64,000 nucleotides of DNA from UBA2166 sp964463965 (GCA_964463965.1 CAYXED010000008.1:30319-94318), one strand, 5' to 3'; counted from the stretch's first letter, positions 54,931 to 63,641 are shown. Numbers and translations are program-made. Notes: a model not told the origin generated them from the letters alone.

Positions 54931-55101
54931 CTAGGAGTATTTTTTTCGTTGGTGATGCTTTGATCAAAAAGCCTGGATCTCCTGCTGGGAGGTGACAATT
55001 GGAGATGATTCAAGAGTTGTGACTTGGCCCACAGTATTGTGTCTCACATTAAAGCATTCTACTGCCTGTTGTGACTCATTCTGCTTGTATGGGGTGGGTG
55101 A

Positions 55102-55950
55102 ATGGACACTTATTTAAAGTACCTATTGTTTGGGTTTGTTTTGGTGTTTGTTGCTTTGCCCATTTTAGGGATTTTGATGAGAGAACCTGGACAGGTGGAA
55201 CAAGAGCATTCGGGAAGTTTACCTGTAAATGCTATTTCTTTAATTGAGAGTGCTGAAAAAACCCACGATGATGCCATGGTCTTGATCCCTAAGGGAAAGT
55301 TCACGCAAGGGAATATTTTAGGGGGTTATGATGAAAAGCCGCAAAAAACGCAATTTCTTGAGGCGTTTCTAATAGATAAGTATGAGGTGACAAATCAACG
55401 CTATATGCGGTTTGTAGAGGAAACTGGATATCGCGCTCCGACCTCTCGATATGGTGGAATGGAAGCATTTCAGTCACCTGCGTTCCCGGTGGTTTATGTT
55501 TCGTGGTATGACGCTAGTTCTTTTTGTAAATGGGAGGGTAAACGCCTTCCTACTGAATCGGAATGGGAAAAAGCTGCGCGTGGGCCAGAAGCATTTATTT
55601 GGCCTTGGGGTAACGATATGAACTCGAGGTACGCAAATGTAAAGGGTGAAGGGGATGGTGTAAAGTACACTGCTAAAGTTGGAGCTTTTAAGACTGATCA
55701 AAGCATGTATGGTGCATTGGATATGGGTGGGAACGTTCGTGAATGGGTAAATGATTGGTACGATCAATATGCATATCGTGATTACGATAGTGTGGAAGTG
55801 ATTAATGCAGCTACTCCAACAACAAGGAGTTTGCGTGGAGGGTCATGGACGGACTCTATGATGAACGCTCGGGCAACAGCACGATTTAAAATGTTGCCTA
55901 AGTATCGCGATACCGCGATCGGTTTTCGATGTGTTAAAAGTGTGTCGTAG
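55102..55950 (+). CDS. SUMF1/FGE-domain membrane protein without the catalytic Cys pair
   Basis: 282 residues. One N-terminal membrane segment (residues 6-25) is followed by a SUMF1-type C-type-lectin-like domain: YEVTNQRYMRFVEETGY, PVVYVSWYDASSFCKWEGKR, LPTESEWEKAARG and MGGNVREWVNDWYDQY. The end is RGGSW with later IGFRC. In formylglycine-generating enzymes two active-site cysteines lie between those last two blocks; here they are absent, so it should not be a true FGE. Similar proteins accompany redox enzymes (for example NirV), and this one heads the oxidase module, so a role in assembly is inferred only. Confidence 0.8.
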   Translation: MDTYLKYLLFGFVLVFVALPILGILMREPGQVEQEHSGSLPVNAISLIESAEKTHDDAMVLIPKGKFTQGNILGGYDEKPQKTQFLEAFLIDKYEVTNQRYMRFVEETGYRAPTSRYGGMEAFQSPAFPVVYVSWYDASSFCKWEGKRLPTESEWEKAARGPEAFIWPWGNDMNSRYANVKGEGDGVKYTAKVGAFKTDQSMYGALDMGGNVREWVNDWYDQYAYRDYDSVEVINAATPTTRSLRGGSWTDSMMNARATARFKMLPKYRDTAIGFRCVKSVS

Positions 55951-55980
55951 AGGCTAAAAGTGTTGTTTTAATTGTTTAAA

Positions 55981-56085
55981 TTATAGCAGGTCGAAGTAGT
56001 AGAGAAGCATGAATACAGCAAAAACTATGTTGACAACTAGGCCAGCGAGCACGACTGTGTCAAATATTCTTTTTCCTTTGTCCAT
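55981..56085 (-). CDS. 34-residue single-span membrane protein
   Basis: Reads MDKGKRIFDTVV, then a long hydrophobic stretch (LAGLVVNIVFAVFMLLYYF) and DLL. The start is positively charged, so the N-terminus should stay inside. It lies opposite the oxidase genes, in the gap after the SUMF1-type gene, and its first five codons lie in the first copy of a 29-base tandem repeat. No strong ribosome site precedes the ATG. The clean membrane-helix pattern in so short a frame argues for a real gene, perhaps an accessory subunit of the nearby oxidase, but no homologue is known to me. Confidence 0.45.
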   Translation of the reverse strand: MDKGKRIFDTVVLAGLVVNIVFAVFMLLYYFDLL

Positions 56086-56157
56086 CTTGTGTAGGTCTAT
56101 TTTCCTTTGTCCATCTTGTGTAGGTCTATTTTCCTTTGTCCATCTTGTGTAGGTCTA
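56071..56157. repeat. Three exact 29-base tandem repeats
   Basis: Three perfect copies at 56071-56099, 56100-56128 and 56129-56157. On the minus strand each copy holds the start ATGGACAAAGGAAAA of the 34-residue gene plus the bases before it. Only the copy nearest the gene continues into the coding frame; in the other two a TAG follows the fifth codon. It is probably a recent slippage or tandem duplication of that gene's 5' end. Confidence 0.9.
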
Positions 56158-56282
56158 ATGGTTATCCTCAAAGGGCTTGAATACAATTGCATGATGAAAT
56201 ATCATAGGGCGTTTTGCTAAGTCAAGGTTCGACTGTTTTGATAATGGTCAGTTTAACTACTACTTCGAGAGGTTAAAGTCAG

Positions 56283-56405
56283 ATGGAAGATGATGGTGGG
56301 TTTAATAAAAATGCTCCCAGTTGGCTTGGGCCAACTATTTTTACTCTATCCTGCATTTTTGCTGTATGGTTTTTTTATTGGTTTGGAACGGTTGTTCATC
56401 ACTAA
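56283..56405 (+). CDS. 40-residue single-span membrane protein
   Basis: Starts MEDDGGFNKNAPSWLGP, then one membrane helix (TIFTLSCIFAVWFFYWFGTVV) and ends HH. The ATG is preceded by GAGAGG at a good distance. It is the first gene of a same-strand series leading to the oxidase, 20 bases before the next small gene. Size and position fit a small oxidase subunit in the manner of CydX, though there is no sequence match that I can name. Confidence 0.55.
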   Translation: MEDDGGFNKNAPSWLGPTIFTLSCIFAVWFFYWFGTVVHH

Positions 56406-56425
56406 TTCTGGGGAGTACTGTTGAC

Positions 56426-56575
56426 ATGGGAAAAGACGTCGTGGTGACCATTGTTTTGTTTGCAGCCTCCATAGGCTACTTTACGTTGATCAATTGGTGG
56501 ATGATGGACATTCAGGGACTTGACTATTGGTATATGTTCCGGACGGGAGCAGAAATAAGTGCTGGTGGCCATTAA
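56426..56575 (+). CDS. 49-residue single-span membrane protein
   Basis: A membrane helix (VVVTIVLFAASIGYFTLINWW) is followed by MMDIQGLDYWYMFRTG and a Gly/His-rich tail. Starts at an ATG with GGGGAG upstream. A longer frame runs from 56321 but overlaps the 40-residue gene, so this start is preferred. It lies 70 bases before the 647-residue oxidase gene and is probably another small subunit. Confidence 0.55.
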   Translation: MGKDVVVTIVLFAASIGYFTLINWWMMDIQGLDYWYMFRTGAEISAGGH

Positions 56576-56645
56576 TACCTGGGAACAAGTCTGAGGCTCT
56601 CCTGTTACATCGTTGATATGACCATATGTTTTCGGAGGAGGACAA

Positions 56646-58589
56646 ATGTTAAAACGGCTTTTTGAGGGGAGAATGAAAAATCAACAGCTGCTGAGCTGGG
56701 TAGCTGTGGGGGTTATTGTTGGAGCTTTACTGCTACCCTTGATCATTTCCCTTCCCTTGTTAGCAGAAGAGTTTGAGGATGCGGCAATTGAACAAGCGGC
56801 TGCCTCTGAGGATATTCCAGCTCAAGAGACAGGTCGCGATGTTCACTATGGTGATGAGGGGATTATATCGGGACCTCCGGCACCAGTGACTTCTGATAAT
56901 GAAGATGACTACCCAAGATACAACTTTGAAAGCCGTGTAATAATTTGGGTTGCCAATCAACAGCATCTTTATTATGGAAGTTTCGTCCTTGCCGTCCCAA
57001 TTTTTGTAATGATCATTGAGTTTATTGGCATGGTTACCAAAGACCGTGCAATGGCTCAGAAATACGATACCCTTGCGTATGACTTTATAAAAATTAGTAT
57101 TACTGCGTACTCGATTACTGCGATTCTAGGGGGGATATTAGTATTTACGTTTATGATCCTCTATCCTGCATTCTGGAGTTACATGACCAAGATTTTCCAT
57201 CCGGCCATGCACATCTACGTCCTATTGTTCTTGGCAGAGAGTTGTACTCTCTACATCTACTACTACGGCTGGGATGCGATGCGAGAAGGTTTACTGAAAT
57301 GGGTACATCTCAGTATGGGAGTTTTTCTCAACGTTTTTGGAACTGTTTTGATGATGCTGGCAAACTCTTGGGCGACCTTCATGATGTCACCAGCTGGGGT
57401 AGATGCCGAAGGTCAGTACCTTGGAAATATTTGGTTAGCGGTTCATAACCATCTTTGGAATCCGGTTAATATTCATCGAATTCTTGGGAATATGGTCTTC
57501 GGAGGAGGCATTGTTGCGGCTTATGCGGCCTATCGCTTCCTGTCAGCTAGGAACGATGAGGAACGGGCTCATTATGACTGGATGGGTTACGTTGCAATGT
57601 TCATTGCTGTCGCATTTTTGATTCCGCTTCCCTTTGCGGGCTATTACCTTATGAGAGAGGTTTACGCCTATCGCCAACAAATGGGTATTACTCTCATGGG
57701 CGGATTGTTAGCGTGGCTCTTTATCATTCAAGCTGTTTTGATTGGAGCACTCTTCCTAACAACCAACTATTACCTATGGCAAGGCATGGGACGAATGCGT
57801 GGTGCTGAGCGCTACCAAAAGTACATTAAGTACATGACATTTGTACTTATCGTCTGCTTCTTAGTTTGGTTGACGCCACACACTATGGTCATGACGCCGA
57901 CTGAACTCAAAGAGATGGGAGGTCAGCAACATCCGGTTGTTGGAAACTATGGGGTTATGTCTGCCAAAAATGGGGCAGTAAACGTGATTATTACGACTAC
58001 TGTGCTCAGCTTTATTTTGTATCAGAGGTGCAACAAAATACCCACTGTGCCTTGGGCGAGGGCGGGCAATATCGCTTTATGGGCATTATTTAGTGTTGCC
58101 TTTATCAACATAATTTGGCTTGCGATATACGGCTATTACATACCCGCAAATGTGCGCGTGGGGCTTTCTGTGCCTCAAGTGGTCTCAACGTTGTCCTGTT
58201 TGTTTATTGGGACAACAATAAATCTGTTTATGATGCGAGGTGCAAAACCAACAGGGCCAGTTGAATGGGGGAAGATATCCGTGCGTTCTCAGTATGCCCT
58301 GTTTATGCTAGCAACTTCTTTCACGTGGATGATGGGTTTAATGGGTTACATCAGATCCTCTGTCCGTCTTCATTGGCACGTGAATGAAATTATGCGTGAT
58401 AATTCTCCATGGGCTTTTACGCATACCATAGGTTTTGCAGCAAATATGATTTCATTTAATGTTCTTTTCTTCTGGGTTACCCTTCTCTTTGTATTCTGGT
58501 TGGGGTCTCTTGGTGTAAAGAAAACGGTGTCAGCAAAGCTTCCGGCGGGATCAGGAGTACCAGCTCCAGCTCCGGCAGCTACTCATTGA
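56646..58589 (+). CDS. Cytochrome bd-like oxidase, CydA-like subunit
   Basis: 647 residues with about fourteen membrane segments. A first helix (residues 17-40) is followed by an acidic linker to residue 95. CydA-type landmarks follow: His107 in NQQHLYYGSF, the FLAESCTLYIYYYGWD block (CydA has FEGxFFGLYLFGWD, with Glu198 as its Glu), ANSWATFMMSPAG (CydA ANSWMQxPxG) and His277 in NIHRILGNMVFGG. About 250 further residues with four or more helices and many His follow, unlike normal CydA. No CydB partner is near. This is the non-canonical bd-like type known from Nitrospirota, where it is proposed as an oxygen-reducing oxidase; activity is inferred. It has a GGAGGA ribosome site. Confidence 0.8.
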   Translation: MLKRLFEGRMKNQQLLSWVAVGVIVGALLLPLIISLPLLAEEFEDAAIEQAAASEDIPAQETGRDVHYGDEGIISGPPAPVTSDNEDDYPRYNFESRVIIWVANQQHLYYGSFVLAVPIFVMIIEFIGMVTKDRAMAQKYDTLAYDFIKISITAYSITAILGGILVFTFMILYPAFWSYMTKIFHPAMHIYVLLFLAESCTLYIYYYGWDAMREGLLKWVHLSMGVFLNVFGTVLMMLANSWATFMMSPAGVDAEGQYLGNIWLAVHNHLWNPVNIHRILGNMVFGGGIVAAYAAYRFLSARNDEERAHYDWMGYVAMFIAVAFLIPLPFAGYYLMREVYAYRQQMGITLMGGLLAWLFIIQAVLIGALFLTTNYYLWQGMGRMRGAERYQKYIKYMTFVLIVCFLVWLTPHTMVMTPTELKEMGGQQHPVVGNYGVMSAKNGAVNVIITTTVLSFILYQRCNKIPTVPWARAGNIALWALFSVAFINIIWLAIYGYYIPANVRVGLSVPQVVSTLSCLFIGTTINLFMMRGAKPTGPVEWGKISVRSQYALFMLATSFTWMMGLMGYIRSSVRLHWHVNEIMRDNSPWAFTHTIGFAANMISFNVLFFWVTLLFVFWLGSLGVKKTVSAKLPAGSGVPAPAPAATH

Positions 58590-58610
58590 ACCTAGGTAGG
58601 AGAGGGATAG

Positions 58611-59828
58611 GTGAAAAATAAAGCTCTACTTTTTAAGCTTTGGATAGGGTTGTTGGCTCTAATACTTGTTGGGCTGGCAATTGCCAACTACAGGGTAAAT
58701 TTTTACGGAAATTCCAGGCTTCTTCCTGTTTCTTTGGGGATTTTTACAGTTACATCGTTTTTGCTTGGGATTTATTTTCATAAAGTTCGCGTCATTATGC
58801 ATGGTGCAGCTTTTATGATTATTGTTGCCGCAGCGTTTGCTGGTTTCGCTAATTGGTTGCCACAAACAATTGGGGAGCCACCCCCACTTGAGGAAAAGAT
58901 TGAGGATATCGCTACAATGGCTCCTCAAGAATTAGTCGATTTAGGGGAAAAGCTTATTTTTGGGGCCGTTGGAGCTAGTACAGTTAAGGGGTCAATTGGT
59001 AAGGGGCAATGCCCCTTGTGCCATGTATTTGGTTCAAGTGAGCATGGGGAACGGGCTCCGAATATGTTTGGATTGCCTGATAGGGCAGCTGAAATTGTTC
59101 AGCTTGACACCTATATAAATCGTGACACGGTACAGACGGTCGCGTTTGATGGTAGTGGAATTGCTGAGACTGCTCTTGAATATATGGCCGAGTCACATGC
59201 GTGTCCAAACTGTTATGTAAGTCCAGGTTTTGGAAAGGGTGGAACCAATGATAGGGAAAGCCCGATGCCTGCTATTCACAAGCCGCCTATTAATTTGACT
59301 ATTGATGAGATGGTTGCGATTGACGCGTGGACTTATTTTCGGGAGGGACTGGAGATTCCGTCGGTTGACGACATGCGTGCGGCCTATGAGAAGTTTATCC
59401 CTGAAGATGAGAGGCCTCAGGCTTCTGCTGAGCCTGAAGGAGAAGGTGCTGGAGGAGAAAACCCTCTGTTGACGACTGGGGATGAGCCTTTACCTGAGAT
59501 TTTTGAGAAAGCGCAGTGCACTGTGTGCCATTCAATTCCAGGTATCCCTGGTGCTGATGAAGGTGATTTTGGGCCTGATCTTTACGTGAAGTCCACTGCA
59601 CCCGCCCGTATGAGTGATAAAAATTATGCAGGAGCTGCTACGTCAGTTCAGTCCTATATCCTTGAATCAATTATGGATCCAAATCTTTATATTGTTCCGG
59701 ATTTTGACGAAGATCTTATGCCTGATGATTTTGGAACGACGCTTAATGCGAAAACACTATTTCGAATTGTAAATTATCTATCTCTACTTGAAAAAGGTAA
59801 GGCCCCCCCTAATTACGAGGACATGTGA
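58611..59828 (+). CDS. Membrane-anchored dihaem cytochrome c
   Basis: 405 residues. Three membrane segments in residues 8-82 anchor a periplasmic part with haem-c motifs CPLCH (134-138) and CTVCH (303-307). Between them, CPNCY (198-202) has both cysteines but Tyr where the haem-ligating His should be. An acidic, Glu/Gly-rich linker (about residues 265-285) separates two cytochrome domains. It probably passes electrons within the oxidase module. GTG start behind AGGAGAGGG, 21 bases after the bd-like gene. Confidence 0.8.
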   Translation: MKNKALLFKLWIGLLALILVGLAIANYRVNFYGNSRLLPVSLGIFTVTSFLLGIYFHKVRVIMHGAAFMIIVAAAFAGFANWLPQTIGEPPPLEEKIEDIATMAPQELVDLGEKLIFGAVGASTVKGSIGKGQCPLCHVFGSSEHGERAPNMFGLPDRAAEIVQLDTYINRDTVQTVAFDGSGIAETALEYMAESHACPNCYVSPGFGKGGTNDRESPMPAIHKPPINLTIDEMVAIDAWTYFREGLEIPSVDDMRAAYEKFIPEDERPQASAEPEGEGAGGENPLLTTGDEPLPEIFEKAQCTVCHSIPGIPGADEGDFGPDLYVKSTAPARMSDKNYAGAATSVQSYILESIMDPNLYIVPDFDEDLMPDDFGTTLNAKTLFRIVNYLSLLEKGKAPPNYEDM

Positions 59829-59901
59829 GTGGTGCATGCTGGTTTTTAGGGGACAATGTTTTTATGAAAACATTTAGAGCATTGAAGTAAGGGAGGCGTA
59901 A

Positions 59902-60822
59902 ATGCCAGGTTTTATTGAAGGGATGATGCCAGTTCAGCTTTTAGTTGAAGTTGGTTTAATCCTCACTATTTTTATACTTGGTGCGATGATCTTAGATAAG
60001 ATGATGGGGATTCGTGTTCCTATATTGCTTCAGGCAGTTCTTGTCTTTATCGCAGGCTGGTGGTACTACAAGTTTCGTGTTGATCCACCCCTACCTTTTA
60101 GTGTTCGTGCCATTTACCAGGTAATGATAGCTATTGGTATTTTTATGTGGGTGTCATCTGCGGAAAAAGCTTGGCAAGAGTTTAAACAGCCAATTATTGA
60201 CGTATTGGATGCAAAAACCCCTCTTACATGGTGGGTTCGTGCGGTGCTTTTAGTCGTTTTGCCTCTTTCGGCAAGTGGCATGGCCTATCAGAATCTCTTG
60301 CCGTCTCTTGGTGAGCCAATTGAATTGAGGACGGTGCATCCAGCACCGCCTGCAGCTGTAAAGGTTCACGGGAAAAAGTTTCCTTTGCAGACCTCTGAGA
60401 GTCCCTTTCGAGTTGATGAACAGGGAGAATATTCCAATCATATACAGGATGCACATGTAGGCGATAACCCATTTGATCCAAATGCCATTCAGTATATGCA
60501 GAATGTAAAGGAAGGTGGGGATATCTTCTTTCAAAATTGTCATTTTTGTCATGGTGACAATTTAAATGGACGTGGTTTATATGCGTATGCATTTAACCCA
60601 ATTCCTGCAAACTTTACGGATCCTGGTACGCTTGCCCAGCTTCAGGAAACGTTTGTGTTTTGGCGTGTGGCAAAAGGTGGTCCAGGGCTTCCACGTGAAG
60701 GTTTCCCATGGGCTTCGGCAATGCCACCATGGGAACAGCATCTCACTACGGATGAGATCTGGAAGGTAATTCTTTTTGAATATTGGCACACTAAATATCC
60801 ACCGCGAACTTGGGATGAATAG
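59902..60822 (+). CDS. Membrane-anchored monohaem cytochrome c
   Basis: 306 residues. Four membrane segments lie in residues 11-130 (LLVEVGLILTIFILGAMIL to WVRAVLLVVLPLSA). The periplasmic C-terminal half carries one haem-c site CHFCH (213-217) with HGDNLNGRG after it and a candidate Met ligand near ASAMPPWEQH. It starts at an ATG behind AAGGGAGG. It lies between the other two cytochromes of the module. Confidence 0.8.
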   Translation: MPGFIEGMMPVQLLVEVGLILTIFILGAMILDKMMGIRVPILLQAVLVFIAGWWYYKFRVDPPLPFSVRAIYQVMIAIGIFMWVSSAEKAWQEFKQPIIDVLDAKTPLTWWVRAVLLVVLPLSASGMAYQNLLPSLGEPIELRTVHPAPPAAVKVHGKKFPLQTSESPFRVDEQGEYSNHIQDAHVGDNPFDPNAIQYMQNVKEGGDIFFQNCHFCHGDNLNGRGLYAYAFNPIPANFTDPGTLAQLQETFVFWRVAKGGPGLPREGFPWASAMPPWEQHLTTDEIWKVILFEYWHTKYPPRTWDE

Positions 60823-60852
60823 ACCATGGATAGGGTGGAGGGAGAAAAGCAA

Positions 60853-62607
60853 ATGATAACGGATCACGCTTCGCGGAAGCCTCGACGTTCGATTTTACTC
60901 GGGCTTGCGCTTGGCCTCTGTACTCTTTTGGTGTCCGCTCCTTGGTTGGCTGGTGTGGCTCCAGGGCAAGAGGAAGATCTTGAAGAGCTTGCTGCCGGTT
61001 TTGTTGAAGGCGAGTTACCAGATGAGCCGACGCCAGAACAGCTAGAAAGTGGAAAAGCAGTCTATCTGAGTAAGTGCGTTTGGTGTCATGGTGTTGAAGG
61101 TGCTGGGGATGGACCTGGTGCAGACCGATTGTGGCCTCGCCCAAGAAATTTCAATCAAGGCACCTTTAAGGTACGACATACTTTTAGTGGAGAGCTGCCA
61201 CTTCTTGAGGATCTCTTTCAGACGGTTACTCATGGCCTGTCCGGTTCAGCTATGCCACCTTGGGAAGGTATTTTGTCGGAACAACAACGCCGTGATGTTG
61301 TTTCATACGTAGCTTTTGAGTTAATTCAGGATAGATATTATACAGATGATGAATTTGAGACAGTTACGAAGCTTGAGCTTGATACACTTGAGCCCATACC
61401 TACATCACCTGAGAGCATTAAGCAGGGCAAGGCGGTATTTGACCGCTTACGCTGTGCAGAATGTCATGGGCAAGAGGGGCGGGGCGATGGAAACCCTTTT
61501 AATTTAAAAGATGACTGGGGCTTTCCCATTCAGCCTGCCAATTTCCAGAAATGTTGGGATTTTCGAGGTAGCCGACAGGATCCCTATAATGTAAAAAATA
61601 TATTCCGGACCTTTTCAACTGGTTTAAACGGAACTCCAATGCCCTCTTTTGCTGACAGTACGACAATAGAAGAACGCTGGCATCTTTCCAACTTTGTCAG
61701 TTCTTTGTGTGAAGTTGATATTGAGGGGAAACCGCTAAAGATTGATCCGTTGACGGATAAACCTGCGATTACCTTTGTGTTGCGTTCTGGCCGTGTTACC
61801 GAAGAGACTGTTGAAGGAGCTCAAATTCCGACTGATCCTACTCACCCTGCATGGGAAGCGCGTGAACGCCGTTTTATTGGTATGGCAGGACAGATTATTC
61901 ATAAGTCAAGAAACTTCGTAAACAAGATTGACAGTATGTTTGTGAGGTCTCTCTATGACAATGATGAAATAGCATTTTTATTTGAGTGGGATGATAGAAG
62001 TCAGAGCGTTCTTGCGGATGGGGTAGAACCTTTTATGCCAGAGGAGGTGCCTCCTAGCGGCGACCCTGCTGCAGATAAAGTACGTGCGTATGGGCCTTTT
62101 AACGATGGCATTGCAATTCAATTTCCTACTGATTGGGCAAGTTTAACGCCTCCAGAGAAGCCTCGTTTTATTCATGGAGATGAGAAAAATTCAGTGGATC
62201 TTTGGAAGTGGGAATCAGATGGAACCTTAAAGGCATATACTGGGACAGGGGCTTTGCAACCTCTTGTAGAAAGAGAAAACTCCACTGCTTCATTACAGGT
62301 AGTTTTTTCTGAGTACTCCAATGGCAAATGGACCATTATGGTGAAGCGTGCTCTGACGACAGACGATGAGAGTGATGTTCAGTTCGTTCCAGGGAACTAT
62401 ATTCCAACTGTGTTTTTTGCCTGGGAAGGCCATAATGGAGACTATGGCCTTAAGATGGCAATATCTACGTTTTACAATACGATTCTTGAGCCGCCAATTC
62501 CAGCCTCGGTCGCGTGGTATGCAATTTTTATTGGTATTACCATTGTTATTGTTGAAGTTTGGGTGCTAACTGGGCGGCGTAACCGTGAACGTGGAAAGGA
62601 AGTATAG
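60853..62607 (+). CDS. Dihaem-c plus ethylbenzene-dehydrogenase/NxrC-type haem-b protein, membrane-anchored
   Basis: 584 residues. A signal peptide or anchor (about residues 12-38) is followed by two cytochrome c domains with CVWCH (75-79) and CAECH (201-205). A third domain (about 300-540) resembles the haem-b gamma subunit of ethylbenzene dehydrogenase and nitrite oxidoreductase: DPTHPAWEARE, FLFEWDD, DGIAIQFP, VDLWKWESDG and KWTIMVKRAL. A C-terminal membrane helix ends at RRNRERGKEV. I start at ATG 60853, which has GGAGGGAG upstream; ATG 60826 is possible. It could pass electrons from an outside donor to the bd-like oxidase; no catalytic molybdenum subunit lies nearby. Confidence 0.8.
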   Translation: MITDHASRKPRRSILLGLALGLCTLLVSAPWLAGVAPGQEEDLEELAAGFVEGELPDEPTPEQLESGKAVYLSKCVWCHGVEGAGDGPGADRLWPRPRNFNQGTFKVRHTFSGELPLLEDLFQTVTHGLSGSAMPPWEGILSEQQRRDVVSYVAFELIQDRYYTDDEFETVTKLELDTLEPIPTSPESIKQGKAVFDRLRCAECHGQEGRGDGNPFNLKDDWGFPIQPANFQKCWDFRGSRQDPYNVKNIFRTFSTGLNGTPMPSFADSTTIEERWHLSNFVSSLCEVDIEGKPLKIDPLTDKPAITFVLRSGRVTEETVEGAQIPTDPTHPAWEARERRFIGMAGQIIHKSRNFVNKIDSMFVRSLYDNDEIAFLFEWDDRSQSVLADGVEPFMPEEVPPSGDPAADKVRAYGPFNDGIAIQFPTDWASLTPPEKPRFIHGDEKNSVDLWKWESDGTLKAYTGTGALQPLVERENSTASLQVVFSEYSNGKWTIMVKRALTTDDESDVQFVPGNYIPTVFFAWEGHNGDYGLKMAISTFYNTILEPPIPASVAWYAIFIGITIVIVEVWVLTGRRNRERGKEV

Positions 62608-62647
62608 AAAATTTAAGATAGTTTTATAGTAGTACCTTACCTAATTA

Positions 62648-62690
62648 AAGCAGGAGGGTGGAGAGAGCCAACTCCCCCCCTGTTTTAATT
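62648..62690 (+). terminator. Strong intrinsic terminator after the oxidase module
   Basis: A GC-rich hairpin: GCAGGAGGGTGGAG on one side and CTCCCCCCCTGT on the other, with a short loop, followed by TTTAATTTT. It ends the oxidase operon and overlaps the longest upstream start option of mobA, which supports the later mobA start. Confidence 0.7.
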
Positions 62691-62705
62691 TTCGTGTCTG
62701 CTCTG

Positions 62706-63338
62706 ATGAAGTGCCTTCCTGCAAGTGCCATTATTCTCGCTGGCGGTAAAAGCCGACGAATGGGTTCCGATAAGAGATTTCTTGAAGTGCAAGGAAAGAC
62801 GATGCTTGATCGCACCATTTCCTTCTGCGAGAAATTATTTTCAGAGATAATTATTGTAACTGCTGGCCCTGAATCCTCAATTAAAAGTGTCCATAAGGTT
62901 GTCTATGACATTATTCCAAATTCAGCAGCACTTGGGGGGATCTATACAGGACTTTTAGCCTCTAAAGAGTTGTATGGCTTTGTTGTTGCTTGCGATATGC
63001 CATGGCTTCACCCGGAACTTATAAAGTTTTTAGTTCAGCGTCCAGGGGAGTCAAGTAAATCGAACTACGATGTAGTTGTTCCAAAAAGTTCTTATGGTTT
63101 TCAACCTACCCATGCCCTTTACTCGAAACGATGTCTTCCTATTCTTGAGGGGATGATCTCTGAGAAAAACTTTGAAATAAAAAATATTTTTAATAAGAAA
63201 GACATCTTTTTGCGAGCCGTTTTGCCAGATGAAATAGCGTTATTTGATCAAAGTGGTAGAGCATTTATGAATATCAATACACCAGAAGACTTTAAGGGGA
63301 TTCTGAGGGATGAAAACTCCACTTACGACTCTGGTTAG
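62706..63338 (+). CDS. mobA: Molybdenum cofactor guanylyltransferase
   Basis: Attaches GMP to molybdopterin to form the bis-MGD or MGD cofactor of molybdoenzymes. The nucleotide-binding start is ASAIILAGGKSRRMGSDK. VVACDMPWLHPELI is the metal-binding loop, and the C-terminal FMNINTPEDF closes the fold. 210 residues from the ATG at 62706; a frame back to 62658 crosses the terminator and is unlikely. The presence of mobA implies molybdoenzymes elsewhere; the adjacent cytochrome module has no such subunit. A fused mobB is not seen. Confidence 0.9.
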   Translation: MKCLPASAIILAGGKSRRMGSDKRFLEVQGKTMLDRTISFCEKLFSEIIIVTAGPESSIKSVHKVVYDIIPNSAALGGIYTGLLASKELYGFVVACDMPWLHPELIKFLVQRPGESSKSNYDVVVPKSSYGFQPTHALYSKRCLPILEGMISEKNFEIKNIFNKKDIFLRAVLPDEIALFDQSGRAFMNINTPEDFKGILRDENSTYDSG

Positions 63339-63598
63339 CTTAAATTTTACCTAAAAGCCCGTTAGGTTTATCTGTAAATTAAATAGTAATAAAATTCAAT
63401 ATAAACAGCTACTTAAAATTAAAAATCAATATTTTACTTTAACTTACTGAGGGGCTTTTGCTTGGAAGGTTTTTGAAAAAAAATGAACCATGTGGCACCT
63501 TTTTCCGAAAACTTTTCCCCCATGTAAATTTGATTGAGGGTCAACCTTCGTCATGGGTAAAGTGGGGTTTTTGGTGAAATGTTTTACGAGGTTTATCC
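63339..63598. other. AT-rich upstream region of the rRNA operon
   Basis: No gene seen. The A/T-rich tracts just upstream of the rRNA promoter may act as an UP element; this is inference. Confidence 0.4.
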
Positions 63599-63627
63599 TT
63601 GACAGTATTGAGTTTACACGGTAGCAT
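63599..63627 (+). promoter_or_regulatory. rRNA operon promoter
   Basis: Perfect -35 TTGACA (63599-63604), a 17-base spacer, and TAGCAT (63622-63627) as a -10 box, about 100 bases before the 16S 5' end. Strong promoters in this position and form are typical of rRNA operons. Confidence 0.7.
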
Positions 63628-63641
63628 GCCCTGTTGGAAAT

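Noticed and set aside
55951..56160. Tandem repeats considered as a small CRISPR array
   Set aside because: The 29-base units are directly abutting with no spacers, and no cas gene is near.
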